64,000 nucleotides of DNA from Sphingobacterium sp. R2 (GCF_040760075.1 NZ_CP142884.1:930001-994000), one strand, 5' to 3'. Counted from the stretch's first letter, positions 47,723 through 58,068 are shown. Made by a program: numbers and translations. Notes: generated by a model not told the origin, from the sequence alone.

Positions 47723-50700
47723 TTGCTCGTGGGAATTCAAGAAATATTAGAAAAATACAGTCAAAGCGAATCCGTCCAGTCGCTAACCAAGGCTATGCAA
47801 TCCAAAAATCCGAAGATTCAGCTTAAAGGACTTATTGGCTCATCTGATGCATTTATAGCGGTATCTTCCTACAACTTACAGGAACGTCCAATGGTGTTTA
47901 TCTTACCGACCCATGAAGACGCATCTTATTTTTTAAGCGATCTGGAAAGCCTGCTGGATAAGCAGGTCCTTTTTTTTCCTTCGTCTTATCGAAAAGCATT
48001 TGATTTTACTCAGACCGACTCTGCCAACGTATTGCAGCGTGCAGAGACTTTAAGTTCGCTTAATCATACCTCAGAATTACCTAAAATGGTTGTTACGTAC
48101 CCTGAGGCCATTGCGGAGAAAGTAATCAACCGAAGTGATTTGGATAAGAATACGTTGGAAATAACAGAGAATACTGCTTTAAGTATTGATTTCATCAATG
48201 AATTCTTGATTGAATATGATTTTGATCGCGTAGACTTTGTGTATGAGCCTGGACAGTTTGCGATACGAGGAGGCATCGTAGACATTTTTTCTTTTTCGAA
48301 CGATCTTCCTTACCGTATTGAATTCTTTGGCGACGATATTGAAAGCATACGGACATTTGACATTGAGTCGCAGCTTTCCGTCAAAAAGATCCACAAAGTA
48401 ACCATTGTTCCTAACGTTCAGGCTAAATTCTTGACATCACAGCACATTTCGCTGCTAGAATATATTGATCAGGGCGCCACGATCTGGATAAAAGACGCTC
48501 AATTCACTTTAGATATTGTAAAAGATGGGTTAAAGAAAGCGGAAAAATTATGGGTGGGGCTAACAGATAAGCAGAAAAAGGATAATCCCGAATGGCATAA
48601 CCCAGCCCATGAGTTTACAGATGAGAAGAATCTCAATGCCTTATTCTTTGAATTCCCGATCGTCGAATTCGGCAAACAATTCTTTTATAAAGCAGAGAAT
48701 ACCTTTAAGTTCGATATCCATCCGCAACCCTCTTTCAATAAAGATTTTAATCTTTTAATCCATAATTTCAAGGAGAATGAAGACCAACGCATCCAAAACC
48801 TTATCTTTTCAGATTCAACGAAACAGGTTGAGCGTATTTATACCATTCTAGAAGATCTTGACAAATCGGCAACCTTCATCCCGATTCATAAAGCCTTACG
48901 GGAGGGCTTTAGAGACGACAGTTTAAAACTGGCATGCTATACGGATCACCAAATATTTGACAGGTATTATAAATACAAACGTAAGAAGGCTTACGAGCGT
49001 TCGCAGGCAATTACGCTGAAGGATTTACGGGATCTCAAACCAGGTGATTTTATTACCCATATTGACCACGGTGTCGGCCGATATGGAGGTTTGGAAAAGG
49101 TAGATGTTAACGGTAAATCTCAGGAAATGATCCGTCTGATCTATGCAGATAATGATCTTTTGTATGTGAACATCAACTCCTTAAACCGAATATCAAAATA
49201 TTCTGGAAAAGAAGGTACGGTTCCCAAAATGAATAAATTGGGCACGGATGCATGGGACAAACTCAAGAAGACAACCAAGAAAAAGGTAAAAGATATTGCG
49301 CGTGACTTAATCATGCTCTATGCCAAACGCAAAGCACAGCACGGAAATGCTTTTTCACCCGATAGCTACTTACAGAATGAATTGGAAGCCTCCTTTATTT
49401 ACGAGGATACGCCCGATCAGGAGAAAGCTACTGCCGATGTAAAAAAGGATATGGAATCGCCACATCCAATGGACCGATTGATCTGTGGGGACGTCGGGTT
49501 TGGAAAAACGGAAGTTGCCATCCGTGCGGCTTTCAAAGCTGTAGCAGACAGTAAGCAGGTTGCCGTACTCGTACCGACGACAATCCTTGCACTGCAGCAT
49601 TTCCGTACATTTTCGGAGCGACTGAAAGGTCTTCCATGCAATATAGACTACATCAATCGTTTTAAAACGACCAAACAGATTAAAGATACCTTAGCAAGGC
49701 TTGCCGAAGGAAAAATAGACATTATTATAGGCACACATCGTCTTGTGAGCAAAGATGTTAAGTTTAAAGACCTTGGCCTGATGATCATTGATGAAGAGCA
49801 GAAATTTGGCGTTGCCGTAAAGGAAAAATTGAAAGTTATGCGTGCGAATGTAGATTCGCTGACACTGACAGCAACACCTATTCCAAGAACATTGCACTTT
49901 TCATTGATGGGAGCCCGCGATCTGAGTATCATCTCTACTCCGCCGCCCAACCGGCAGCCTGTACAGACCGAACTCCACGTTTTCAATGAAACACTGATTG
50001 GAGAGGCCGTCAGTTACGAACTTGATCGTGGTGGACAGGTATTTTTTATTCATAATCGTGTCGCAGATCTTCCGCAGCTGGGCAATTTGATTCGCAAGCT
50101 GGTTCCGGGAGCACGGGTAGGTGTTGCACATGGCCAACTTGAAGGCGATGAGCTTGAGGATGTGATGCTCAAGTTTATCAACCATGATTTCGATGTCTTA
50201 ATTGCAACTACGATTATTGAAGCGGGTCTTGATATTCCAAATGCCAATACGATCATTATCAATCACGCGCATATGTTTGGCCTGAGCGATCTACACCAAA
50301 TGCGCGGTCGGGTTGGTCGTTCCAATAAAAAGGCCTTCTGTTATTTACTAAGTCCGCCATTGTCGACTTTAACGTCGGAAGCCTATAAACGACTTTCGGC
50401 AATAGAAGAGTTTTCGGAACTGGGCTCTGGATTTAATGTTGCCATGCGCGATCTGGATATACGTGGTTCAGGAAACCTCCTAGGCGGTGAACAATCGGGT
50501 TTTATTGCCGAAATTGGTTTTGAAATGTATCATAAAATCTTAGACGAGGCAATTCAAGAACTTAAAGAAGACGAATTTTCGGAAGTATTCGCCGATGAAA
50601 AAGAACGAAAATATGTGTCCTTTACACAGATTGATACCGACCTCGAGGTATTAATTCCCGACGAATATGTGACAAGTATTACGGAGCGATATAATCTGTA

Positions 50701-51064
50701 TACCGAACTGTCCAAACTGGAAAACGAGCAGCAATTGACAGCCTTTGAGCAGGAGCTTGAAGATCGCTTTGGTCCTATTCCACGTGAAGTATTTGAATTA
50801 TTCAATACACTCCGTTTGCAGTGGTTTGGTAAAACGATCGGCTTCGAAAAAATAGCTTACAAAAAACAGACGCTGAAAGCTTACTTTGTCAGTAATCCTA
50901 AATCAAGCTACTTTGAGTCAGACCAATTTGGCCGCGTATTGTCTTTTGTACAAAACCATCCAGAGATCAGCAACTTGAAAGAAGTTAAAGGCCAGCTCCG
51001 TTTGGCGTTGAACAATGTGAATACCATTGGATATGCACTGAACCTCTTGAGAGAAATGTTATAA
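47723..51064 (+). CDS. mfd: transcription-repair coupling factor Mfd
   Basis: Mfd removes stalled RNA polymerase and recruits UvrA. The 1113-residue protein has the UvrB-like N-terminal domains and the RNA polymerase interaction domain (DFITHIDHGVGRYGGLEKVD near residue 445). The RecG-like translocase follows: GDVGFGKTEVA near 590, IIDEEQKFG near 690, TATPIPRT near 716 and QMRGRVGRS near 860. The C-terminal TRCF domain includes the D7 region. Start is uncertain between TTG 47723 and GTG 47729; length matches the family in either case. Followed by a strong terminator at 51087-51119. Confidence 0.95.
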   Translation: MLVGIQEILEKYSQSESVQSLTKAMQSKNPKIQLKGLIGSSDAFIAVSSYNLQERPMVFILPTHEDASYFLSDLESLLDKQVLFFPSSYRKAFDFTQTDSANVLQRAETLSSLNHTSELPKMVVTYPEAIAEKVINRSDLDKNTLEITENTALSIDFINEFLIEYDFDRVDFVYEPGQFAIRGGIVDIFSFSNDLPYRIEFFGDDIESIRTFDIESQLSVKKIHKVTIVPNVQAKFLTSQHISLLEYIDQGATIWIKDAQFTLDIVKDGLKKAEKLWVGLTDKQKKDNPEWHNPAHEFTDEKNLNALFFEFPIVEFGKQFFYKAENTFKFDIHPQPSFNKDFNLLIHNFKENEDQRIQNLIFSDSTKQVERIYTILEDLDKSATFIPIHKALREGFRDDSLKLACYTDHQIFDRYYKYKRKKAYERSQAITLKDLRDLKPGDFITHIDHGVGRYGGLEKVDVNGKSQEMIRLIYADNDLLYVNINSLNRISKYSGKEGTVPKMNKLGTDAWDKLKKTTKKKVKDIARDLIMLYAKRKAQHGNAFSPDSYLQNELEASFIYEDTPDQEKATADVKKDMESPHPMDRLICGDVGFGKTEVAIRAAFKAVADSKQVAVLVPTTILALQHFRTFSERLKGLPCNIDYINRFKTTKQIKDTLARLAEGKIDIIIGTHRLVSKDVKFKDLGLMIIDEEQKFGVAVKEKLKVMRANVDSLTLTATPIPRTLHFSLMGARDLSIISTPPPNRQPVQTELHVFNETLIGEAVSYELDRGGQVFFIHNRVADLPQLGNLIRKLVPGARVGVAHGQLEGDELEDVMLKFINHDFDVLIATTIIEAGLDIPNANTIIINHAHMFGLSDLHQMRGRVGRSNKKAFCYLLSPPLSTLTSEAYKRLSAIEEFSELGSGFNVAMRDLDIRGSGNLLGGEQSGFIAEIGFEMYHKILDEAIQELKEDEFSEVFADEKERKYVSFTQIDTDLEVLIPDEYVTSITERYNLYTELSKLENEQQLTAFEQELEDRFGPIPREVFELFNTLRLQWFGKTIGFEKIAYKKQTLKAYFVSNPKSSYFESDQFGRVLSFVQNHPEISNLKEVKGQLRLALNNVNTIGYALNLLREML

Positions 51065-51086
51065 GATATTTAAATCTCCAAGGTAT

Positions 51087-51119
51087 AAATAAAATCTACT
51101 CCTTCTGTAGATTTTATTT
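51087..51119. terminator. terminator after mfd
   Basis: AAATAAAATCTAC (51087-51099) pairs perfectly with GTAGATTTTATTT (51107-51119) over a 7-base loop. A -7-like TATATTTG follows at 51119-51126 and may serve the next gene. Confidence 0.75.
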
Positions 51120-51263
51120 ATATTTGGTGTGCAGGAAACGCCTTATTCATTCCGACTAGCACCAAAAGTACTTCCACACAAATGGAAATTTACTTACGCT
51201 CGCTATTGAGGAATCTTCGTATGGAGGATTAAGGCATCATAAGCATCAATAAACACCATTAGC

Positions 51264-52454
51264 ATGACAAGCAATACTGAAACGATCCTCGTTCATGAAG
51301 GACAGCAATTCAACCAGACATCTGCAGTAACCACTCCAATCTATCAGACATCAACCTACGTTGCAGACCCAGATCCAATGGAGTATATTAAAGCCGCTAC
51401 CGAACCAAAGCATCCTTATTTTTATCATCGCCATGGCAATCCAACGAATAGTCAAGTGGCTACCATCTTAGCGAAGTTGGAAAAAACAGAGGATGCACTG
51501 GTATTTGCAACTGGTATGGCAGCGATCAGTACGGCCATATTGGCTATCGTTAAATCGGGAGATCATATTGTCGCACAACACGCACATTATTCCGGAACGG
51601 CTATTTTCTTTAAGGAATTCTTAACGGATTACGGCATTGCAGTTACTGCTGTGGATCAAACGGATATTTCAGCTTTTGAAAATGCCATTCAGACAAATAC
51701 CAAGCTGATATATATAGAGACTCCATCCAATCCCAATCTCTATATCACTGATCTCAAAGCGATCGGAGAACTCGCCAAAAAGTATGGGATTCAGAGCATG
51801 GTCGATAATACCTTTGCGTCCCCCATTAACCAAACACCAACAGATTTTGGAATTGATGTGGTTATCCATAGCGCTACGAAATATTTGGGCGGACATAGCG
51901 ATCTCACTGCAGGTATCGTATGTGGCACGCGAGACTATATTGCGGGTGTATGGAAACGGTCTGTCGCTTTAGGTGCATCACTTGCACCGCTTGACTCGTG
52001 GTTATTGTTACGCGGATTGAAAACGCTAAGTCTACGGGTCAAACAGATCAATACAAATGCGATGAAGCTGGCCGAATTTTTGGATCAACATCCAAAAATC
52101 AAAAAAGTCAGTTACCCTGGATTACCCAATCATCCACAACATGAGCTTGCAGCGCAACAGATGAAAGGCTTTTCGGGCATGCTTTGCATTGATGTCGAGG
52201 GTAAAGATGAGGAGGAGGCATTTTTAAATGCACAGAAACTCATCAATGGTTTGCAGATATTTATCAACGCTGCTAGTTTGGGTGGGGTTGAATCCCTTAT
52301 TGTACATCCTGCGAGTATGTGGGGACGCCATCATACAAAGGAACAGAAAGAAGCTTCGGGAATCACACTTGGAATGCTACGCATCTCCGTTGGGATCGAA
52401 CATATCGATGATTTAATCGCCGACTTAAAACAAGCTTTGGACCAGATTAACTAG
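51264..52454 (+). CDS. PLP-dependent trans-sulfuration enzyme (cystathionine synthase/lyase type)
   Basis: The 396-residue PLP enzyme of the Cys/Met metabolism family handles cystathionine or homocysteine chemistry in sulfur amino-acid pathways. The cofactor lysine is Lys206 in HSATKYLGGHSDLTAG. The substrate loop has YHRHGNPT, and GVESLIVHPASM carries the C-terminal signature. The position that is Cys in methionine gamma-lyase reads Thr here (HYSGT), which argues against that activity. Synthase and lyase cannot be separated from sequence alone, so no symbol is given. It is a single gene, convergent with galK across a shared terminator. Confidence 0.9.
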   Translation: MTSNTETILVHEGQQFNQTSAVTTPIYQTSTYVADPDPMEYIKAATEPKHPYFYHRHGNPTNSQVATILAKLEKTEDALVFATGMAAISTAILAIVKSGDHIVAQHAHYSGTAIFFKEFLTDYGIAVTAVDQTDISAFENAIQTNTKLIYIETPSNPNLYITDLKAIGELAKKYGIQSMVDNTFASPINQTPTDFGIDVVIHSATKYLGGHSDLTAGIVCGTRDYIAGVWKRSVALGASLAPLDSWLLLRGLKTLSLRVKQINTNAMKLAEFLDQHPKIKKVSYPGLPNHPQHELAAQQMKGFSGMLCIDVEGKDEEEAFLNAQKLINGLQIFINAASLGGVESLIVHPASMWGRHHTKEQKEASGITLGMLRISVGIEHIDDLIADLKQALDQIN

Positions 52455-52485
52455 GGTCTATTCATGAGATCGTTATCGCGGATAA

Positions 52486-52524
52486 CAAAAAAAGGGGATA
52501 ACATGAACTTGCTATCCCCCCTTT
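52486..52524. terminator. bidirectional terminator between the PLP enzyme and galK
   Basis: GGGGATA (52494-52500) pairs with TATCCCC (52513-52519), flanked by A7 on the left and CCTTT on the right. It serves both convergent genes. Confidence 0.7.
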
Positions 52525-52536
52525 AATACGATCCAA

Positions 52537-53688
52537 TCACAGTACACGAGTACCATCGGCAATCCTGACCTGAATCACCGAAAGATCTTTATCAAATTTC
52601 TGCTTGTACTCCTTTTCGAGTGTTGGCAAAATGGAAGGCAATACCCCCTCTTTAATAATATTGATGGTACAGCCGCCGAAGCCGCCGCCCATCATTCGGG
52701 CTCCGATCACTTCGGGAAACTGCTTGACATAATCTACTAAATAATCTAGTTCTGCACAACTGACTTCATATACTTTGCTTAAACCTTCGTGGCTTTCGAA
52801 AATATATTTCCCCAACTGAACAACATCGCCAGAACGTAGTGCATCGCAAGATTTCTCTACACGCTCATTCTCACGGACAACAAAACTTGCTTTCGCGTAA
52901 ATATCGGCATCTTTTTCTTTCACCAATTCATCTAGCATCCCGACAGTTACGTCACGCAAGTTTTTGACTTCAGGGTATTTCTCCTGTATCCATGCAGAAG
53001 CCTGCTCGCACTGCTCTCGGCGTGTATTATAAGCGGTGGATGCCAATGAATGTTTTACGTTAGTATTCAATAATACAACTTCATATCCTTTCAGATCTAG
53101 CGGGACATACTCAAATCCTAACGTACGGCAATCTAGCTTAATAACATTTTTTTCTTTACCAAAAGCCGATGCAAACTGATCCATGATACCACACATCACG
53201 CCGGCATATGTATGTTCAGCCTTCTGCGCAATCTGAGGAATATCAAGTCGCTCTATCTGCAGATTGAACAATTCGCTGAGGGCCAAGGTTACCGCACATT
53301 CAACAGCTGCCGAAGATGATAAGCCTGCTCCTAGCGGCACATCTCCATCGATATATAGATTAAATCCACTTAATGCTGCCCCGCGTTTCTGATATTGATC
53401 AACTACTCCGAGGATATAGTTTGGCCAGTGTTTTTCTGAGATTGCAATCTCTGCTAGTTTTACCTCATGACGTTCTTTATAATCTTCCGCATAAAGCAAA
53501 ATGTTATCATCCGATCGCTTACTTACAGCAACATAAATTGCCTTATCAATCGCTGCAGGCAATACAAAGCCATCATTGTAATCGGTATGTTCGCCGATAA
53601 TATTAATGCGTCCAGGGGAAGAAACTACAAGCGGTTCTTCTTGATAGTGTTCTTTAAATTTATTTACTATTGTATCCTTTGTTATCAT
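52537..53688 (-). CDS. galK: galactokinase
   Basis: GalK phosphorylates galactose at C1 in the Leloir pathway. From ATG 53688 the protein has 383 residues, as expected. Signatures are GRINIIGEHTDYNDGFVLP (galactose binding), LGAGLSSSAAVE (ATP loop) and MMGGGFGGCTI. A longer in-frame start at 53760 would add 24 residues inside galT and is not supported. The start overlaps the galT end by 29 bases, so the two are translationally coupled. Epimerase galE is not in the window. Confidence 0.95.
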   Translation of the reverse strand: MITKDTIVNKFKEHYQEEPLVVSSPGRINIIGEHTDYNDGFVLPAAIDKAIYVAVSKRSDDNILLYAEDYKERHEVKLAEIAISEKHWPNYILGVVDQYQKRGAALSGFNLYIDGDVPLGAGLSSSAAVECAVTLALSELFNLQIERLDIPQIAQKAEHTYAGVMCGIMDQFASAFGKEKNVIKLDCRTLGFEYVPLDLKGYEVVLLNTNVKHSLASTAYNTRREQCEQASAWIQEKYPEVKNLRDVTVGMLDELVKEKDADIYAKASFVVRENERVEKSCDALRSGDVVQLGKYIFESHEGLSKVYEVSCAELDYLVDYVKQFPEVIGARMMGGGFGGCTINIIKEGVLPSILPTLEKEYKQKFDKDLSVIQVRIADGTRVL

Positions 53689-54739
53689 CTTGTTTAGCTT
53701 TATAATGTACTGTCGAACAATTTCGCAACTGTTCAGCGGCAACTTCTGGTGTAATATCACGTTGGGGGTTTGCTAACATCTCATAGCCGACCATAAATTT
53801 TTTCACTGTTGCAGAACGCAGCAATGGTGGATAGAAGTGCATATGCCAATGCCACTCGGGATGGTCGCCGTCATTCACTGGAGACTGATGCATTCCAGCG
53901 GAATAAGGGAAAGATGTCTTGAAAAGATTGTCGTAACGTGTCGTCAAAAGCTTGAGTATAGCTGCAAAATCGGCCTTTTCTTTATCGTCAAATCCTGCAA
54001 TGTTTTGGATAGAGCGTTTGCTGACAATCATCGTCTCATAAGGCCAAGCCGCCCAAAAAGGAACTAGAGAAACAAATGAATCATTTTCGTCGATAATTCG
54101 TTCCTGCTTTCTTAGTTCGGCTTTAATATAATCTGACAGGATGGTGCGCTGATATTTATCGAAATAGTTCTGCTGCTGAACACATTCTTTTTGAATTTCT
54201 ACAGGCAAATGGTTTTGTGACCAAATCTGTCCATGTGGATGGGGGTTACTGCACCCCATAATTGCACCTTTATTTTCAAAAATCTGAATGTATTTAATCC
54301 ATTCAACCTTGGAAAGATCCACAAACTCTTTTTGCCAAAGATCCACTACAGCTTTTATTGCCTCCTGGTCCATTTCTGGCAGAGTGAGATCGTGGCGGGG
54401 CGTGAATGCAATGACTTTACAGATCCCTCTTTCAGTCTCTGCGACAAACAATTCGTCCTCATTAAATTCCTGGTGGCTTGTGTCTTTTAATAAAGCTGAA
54501 AAATCGTTCACGAAAACGAAGCTTTCTTTATAGTCTGGATTGATATCGCCATCTGCCCGTTGATTGGTGGGACACAAATAACATTTCGGATCATATTCAG
54601 GTCTGTTATCTCCCGGGAGATCTTCCACTTGTCCTTGCCATGGTCTTTTACTACGATGGGGAGACACAAGTACTTTTTCCCCGGTAAGAATATTAACGCG
54701 TGTGTGGGGAGAGTCCCCAAAGTTTAAAGTTGATTGCAT
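53660..54739 (-). CDS. galT: galactose-1-phosphate uridylyltransferase
   Basis: GalT exchanges UMP between UDP-glucose and galactose-1-phosphate. The 359-residue protein has the zinc cysteine pair in CYLCPTN near residue 54, the nucleophile His in SNPHPHGQIW (about 162-171) and the second histidine cluster EWHWHMHFYPP. Length is normal. It leads galK with an overlap. Upstream, GTGTA-N5-TACAC at 54754-54768 lies 15 bases before the ATG and could be a regulator site. The metallophosphoesterase gene is 67 bases farther upstream. Confidence 0.95.
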   Translation of the reverse strand: MQSTLNFGDSPHTRVNILTGEKVLVSPHRSKRPWQGQVEDLPGDNRPEYDPKCYLCPTNQRADGDINPDYKESFVFVNDFSALLKDTSHQEFNEDELFVAETERGICKVIAFTPRHDLTLPEMDQEAIKAVVDLWQKEFVDLSKVEWIKYIQIFENKGAIMGCSNPHPHGQIWSQNHLPVEIQKECVQQQNYFDKYQRTILSDYIKAELRKQERIIDENDSFVSLVPFWAAWPYETMIVSKRSIQNIAGFDDKEKADFAAILKLLTTRYDNLFKTSFPYSAGMHQSPVNDGDHPEWHWHMHFYPPLLRSATVKKFMVGYEMLANPQRDITPEVAAEQLRNCSTVHYKAKQDDNKGYNSK

Positions 54740-54753
54740 GTCATGTATAACTG

Positions 54754-54768
54754 GTGTACAGAATACAC
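54754..54768. promoter_or_regulatory. short inverted repeat before galT
   Basis: GTGTA and TACAC are separated by CAGAA. The size fits a LacI- or GntR-type half-site pair, but five-base arms are weak evidence. Confidence 0.25.
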
Positions 54769-54806
54769 AATTATAGCTATATTAACTGAAAAGTCAAAGG
54801 GGATTT

Positions 54807-56081
54807 TTATGCTTTAAACTTCGGGTCCTGCGCTTTTAACAATTCGAATATGGTAATTTCAGGAAGAATGCCAACACGTCCTGGATAACCTAAAAAGCCA
54901 TAACCAACATTGACATATAGTCGTTTGTTTTGTTTTGCGCGATACAGTCCCGCCCATTCTTTATAGATGTACTGTACCGGACTCCATTGCAACATTTCAG
55001 ACCTGACACCAAATTGCATACCATGCGTATGACCGGCAAACATCACATCCACATCTGTATCCAATACCTGAGCACGCCAATGAGAAGGGTCGTGCGATAA
55101 CAATAACTTAACAGGCTGTTCTTCGGTGCCCATTAAAGCTTTCTGAATGTCACCATGCTTCGGAAAACGACCTGTACCCCAATTTTGAACACCTACGATA
55201 CAAAGTTCTTCCCCATCTACTTTAATTTTACGATTTTCATCCATTAAAAGATCCCAGCCCATGGTTTTATGAACATCGATCACATCTTGTAGGTTCTTAC
55301 GTTTCGCAGGAGAATCTTCTTTACCATAATAATAGTCGCCATAATCATGGTTACCCAATGTAGAAAATACGCCTAAATCAGATTTTACACGCGCGAAAAT
55401 ATCTTGATAACCGCGCATTTCGGAAGCTTGTGCATTCACAATATCTCCAGTAAAAAACGTCACATCAGCCTTTTCTTTCAATAGCATATCAATCCCTCCG
55501 TTGACAGCCTTCTTATTGTAAAAAGATCCAGAATGCACATCCGATATCTGCGCTATCGTGATGCCGTGAAATGCCCTGGGCAAATTAGGCAAATACAAAG
55601 GAACCCTTCTGACACGATAATCGTAAGCCCCTGAAATAATACCCCAGCTCAGCGGGATCAAGGGCGAGGCGCCAACTAGAATACCTGCTTTGGTCAAAAA
55701 CTCAGATCGGCTAATTCCTTTGACTGGATTTTCTGGCAAAGGATCACCGGCGTTTTCAACCAAATCATCGACCGATTTCTTTTTTATAAAAAGACGTTTT
55801 ACCCATACACCGCCACGTCGGATATCATCAATTAACAGAATCAAAAAGAAAAATATCTTGGATGCCGCCGTTAGAAAAAAGGCGACCAAGATAACAGATC
55901 TTACGATTAAAGGAATACTATATTTTGCGGAGATAAAAACACCCAGTAGAAGCAAAGCAGAATAAGACCACCAGAGGATTGAAAATACTTTTGTTTTGGG
56001 GAACTTAATCTTCGTAGCACGGAGCGCAAAGAAAATATAAAAATCTAACAGGAGTAATACACACGCGTTTATTAACAACAT
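54807..56081 (-). CDS. membrane-anchored calcineurin-like metallophosphoesterase
   Basis: The 424-residue protein has three to four N-terminal membrane helices (about 3-23, 32-52, 57-85) and a segment resembling a Tat-like anchor (RSEFLTKAGILVGASP near 126-145). The metallophosphoesterase domain follows: IAQISDVHSGSF near 175, FFTGDIVN, TLGNHDYGDYY, LLLSHDPSH and VMFAGHTHGMQFG. The domain lies outside the cytoplasmic membrane by topology. The phosphodiester substrate is unknown. It sits 12 bases after hemH, which suggests one transcript. Confidence 0.88.
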   Translation of the reverse strand: MLLINACVLLLLDFYIFFALRATKIKFPKTKVFSILWWSYSALLLLGVFISAKYSIPLIVRSVILVAFFLTAASKIFFFLILLIDDIRRGGVWVKRLFIKKKSVDDLVENAGDPLPENPVKGISRSEFLTKAGILVGASPLIPLSWGIISGAYDYRVRRVPLYLPNLPRAFHGITIAQISDVHSGSFYNKKAVNGGIDMLLKEKADVTFFTGDIVNAQASEMRGYQDIFARVKSDLGVFSTLGNHDYGDYYYGKEDSPAKRKNLQDVIDVHKTMGWDLLMDENRKIKVDGEELCIVGVQNWGTGRFPKHGDIQKALMGTEEQPVKLLLSHDPSHWRAQVLDTDVDVMFAGHTHGMQFGVRSEMLQWSPVQYIYKEWAGLYRAKQNKRLYVNVGYGFLGYPGRVGILPEITIFELLKAQDPKFKA

Positions 56082-56093
56082 CTTTTACCGGTT

Positions 56094-57128
56094 TTAATTT
56101 TTGGCATTGAGTGCCATTTGTTTTAAAGATTCAATCCATTTGGGGTCATCATTAAGACTTTCTACCAAACACACCTCTTCTCCACCCAACTGCTTAAATT
56201 CATTAGCATATTCCACGCCAATTTCATCAATAGTTTCGATACAATCCGCTACAAAGGCAGGACTGAAAATTAATAATTTCTTATATCCTTTGGCGGCAAG
56301 ATCATGCAATAAATCGGAAGTATACGGTTGTATCCAGGGTTCTTTACCCAAACGGGATTGAAAGCATTGCGAATATTGCTCCTTTCTTAAACCTAGTTTG
56401 GTAGCAATAGCGCGTGTTGTTGCATAACATTGAGAAAGATAACAGTATGAATTAACTGTAACTTTACAGGACTCGCAGCCTGATTCGGGACATTTTAGCT
56501 GACCTGTAGGATCAACTTTTCCAAGCTGCCGCACAGGAAGGCCATGATAACTAAAAACAAAATGATCAAAACTTTCTAAATCATGCCTGCGGGCATGATC
56601 TGCGTAGGTCTCTACCATTAATTCATTCGTACAAAAATTGCTGACAAAACTGATTTCTGGCAAATAATTCCATTTGCGAATTAATTCCATAACACGGTCT
56701 ATCACTGATCCCGATGTGGCTGAGGCATATTGAGGGAATAAAGGGATGACCCGAATAGATTCCAACAATAGACCTTCCATATTTTTCAAAGCAGACTCAA
56801 TCGATGGATTCTGGTAGCGCATCGCTAATTCCACATGGTATTCATCTCCCAACGCTTTCTGAAGCAGGTCACGCTGCAGGACACTATAATGCATTAAAGG
56901 TGACCCAGTTTCTTTATCCCAGATCGATTCGTATACCTTGGCGGATTTTGGAGCACGTGTCAGTGCTATAATTCCTTTTACCAACAACGTTCGTTGGACG
57001 TAAGGGATATCAATTACACGCGGATCCATTAAAAATTCCGTTAAATATCTTCTAACATCAGGAGTAGTGGGACTATCAGGTGTACCCAGTTGTACCAAAA
57101 GAATACCTTTTTTGCCTTTATTGCTCAT
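56094..57128 (-). CDS. hemH: ferrochelatase HemH
   Basis: HemH inserts ferrous iron into protoporphyrin IX, the last haem step. The 344-residue protein has the catalytic His in VFSYHGLPVRQLG near 188 and the Glu region FSPAFVADCIETIDEIG near 280-296. A cysteine cluster, C-x4-C-x2-C (CPESGCESC near 207-215) plus SYCYLSQC, lies inside the chain. Some bacterial ferrochelatases carry an iron-sulfur cluster, so a cluster here is possible but not shown. It follows ispH by 91 bases on the same strand and precedes the phosphoesterase by 12. Confidence 0.93.
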   Translation of the reverse strand: MSNKGKKGILLVQLGTPDSPTTPDVRRYLTEFLMDPRVIDIPYVQRTLLVKGIIALTRAPKSAKVYESIWDKETGSPLMHYSVLQRDLLQKALGDEYHVELAMRYQNPSIESALKNMEGLLLESIRVIPLFPQYASATSGSVIDRVMELIRKWNYLPEISFVSNFCTNELMVETYADHARRHDLESFDHFVFSYHGLPVRQLGKVDPTGQLKCPESGCESCKVTVNSYCYLSQCYATTRAIATKLGLRKEQYSQCFQSRLGKEPWIQPYTSDLLHDLAAKGYKKLLIFSPAFVADCIETIDEIGVEYANEFKQLGGEEVCLVESLNDDPKWIESLKQMALNAKN

Positions 57129-57219
57129 AGCTTACAAAGCTACACAAAAAGAATACACCAAGAATACACCCAGGATCTAAACCTTAGAATTATGAAATAT
57201 CTGTGACGGGTAATTGCTC

Positions 57220-58068
57220 TTATAGGGCTTCTAAAGTTGACTTCACATCTTTCATCAACCACATTGGCGTTGATGTGGCGCCACAAATACCAATACGATC
57301 ATTCTCAGCAAAGACCGATGCATCCAATTCGGCTGGATCAGAAATAAAATAACTAGCTGGATTTGCCTTTTGACAGACTTCAAAAAGCACTTTTCCATTG
57401 GACGATTTTTTGCCTGACACAAAAACGATTTTGTCATATTGTTTGGCAAAAGCTCCAAGATCTTCATATCTATTGGACACTTGGCGGCAAATAGTATCAT
57501 TTGCCTTCACTTCATACCCACGTTTGATAAGCTCGTCTTTGATTGCATAAAATTTATCCACACTTTTTGTTGTCTGGCTATATAGTGTAAATGAAGATGG
57601 CAACTCGACTTGATCCAGCTCGGAAATATCCTGAAAAACCAGGGCTTCATTATTCGTCTGCCCCTGCAAACCAATCACTTCAGCATGTCCATGCTTACCG
57701 AAGATTAAAATTTTCTCCTCTTGATCGAACGACGTTTTGATACGGTTCTGCAGCTTGAGCACCACTGGACAAGAGGCATCTATGAGGGTAATGTTGTTTT
57801 CCAAAGCAATACGATAGGTCTCTGGCGCCTCTCCGTGGGCACGGATCAATACCTTTTCATTGCTCAAATTGGGAAGAGCAGCATGATCGATAATTCGGAG
57901 ACCTTTTGCTTTTAATCGAGTAACTTCCTCATCATTATGAACAATATCTCCCAAACAATAAAGATAACCATCCTCTTCTAAGATCTCTTCCGCCATATCA
58001 ATAGCGTATACTACTCCAAAGCAAAAGCCTGAATCCTTATCGATGTCTACTGTTAGATTTAATGCCAT
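57220..58068 (-). CDS. ispH: 4-hydroxy-3-methylbut-2-enyl diphosphate reductase
   Basis: IspH makes IPP and DMAPP in the last step of the MEP isoprenoid pathway, using a [4Fe-4S] cluster. The three ligand cysteines are Cys16 (SGFCFGV), Cys99 (DASCPVV) and Cys193 (DTICRQVSNR). The E(N)-type active-site residues and GICGATSTPMWLM close the protein. The 282-residue length is normal. It is the first gene of the minus run toward hemH and gal genes. Confidence 0.95.
   Translation of the reverse strand: MALNLTVDIDKDSGFCFGVVYAIDMAEEILEEDGYLYCLGDIVHNDEEVTRLKAKGLRIIDHAALPNLSNEKVLIRAHGEAPETYRIALENNITLIDASCPVVLKLQNRIKTSFDQEEKILIFGKHGHAEVIGLQGQTNNEALVFQDISELDQVELPSSFTLYSQTTKSVDKFYAIKDELIKRGYEVKANDTICRQVSNRYEDLGAFAKQYDKIVFVSGKKSSNGKVLFEVCQKANPASYFISDPAELDASVFAENDRIGICGATSTPMWLMKDVKSTLEAL

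Noticed and set aside
51127..51263. SAM riboswitch upstream of the sulfur amino-acid enzyme
   Set aside because: The 137-base leader lacks SAM-I and SAM-II consensus elements.
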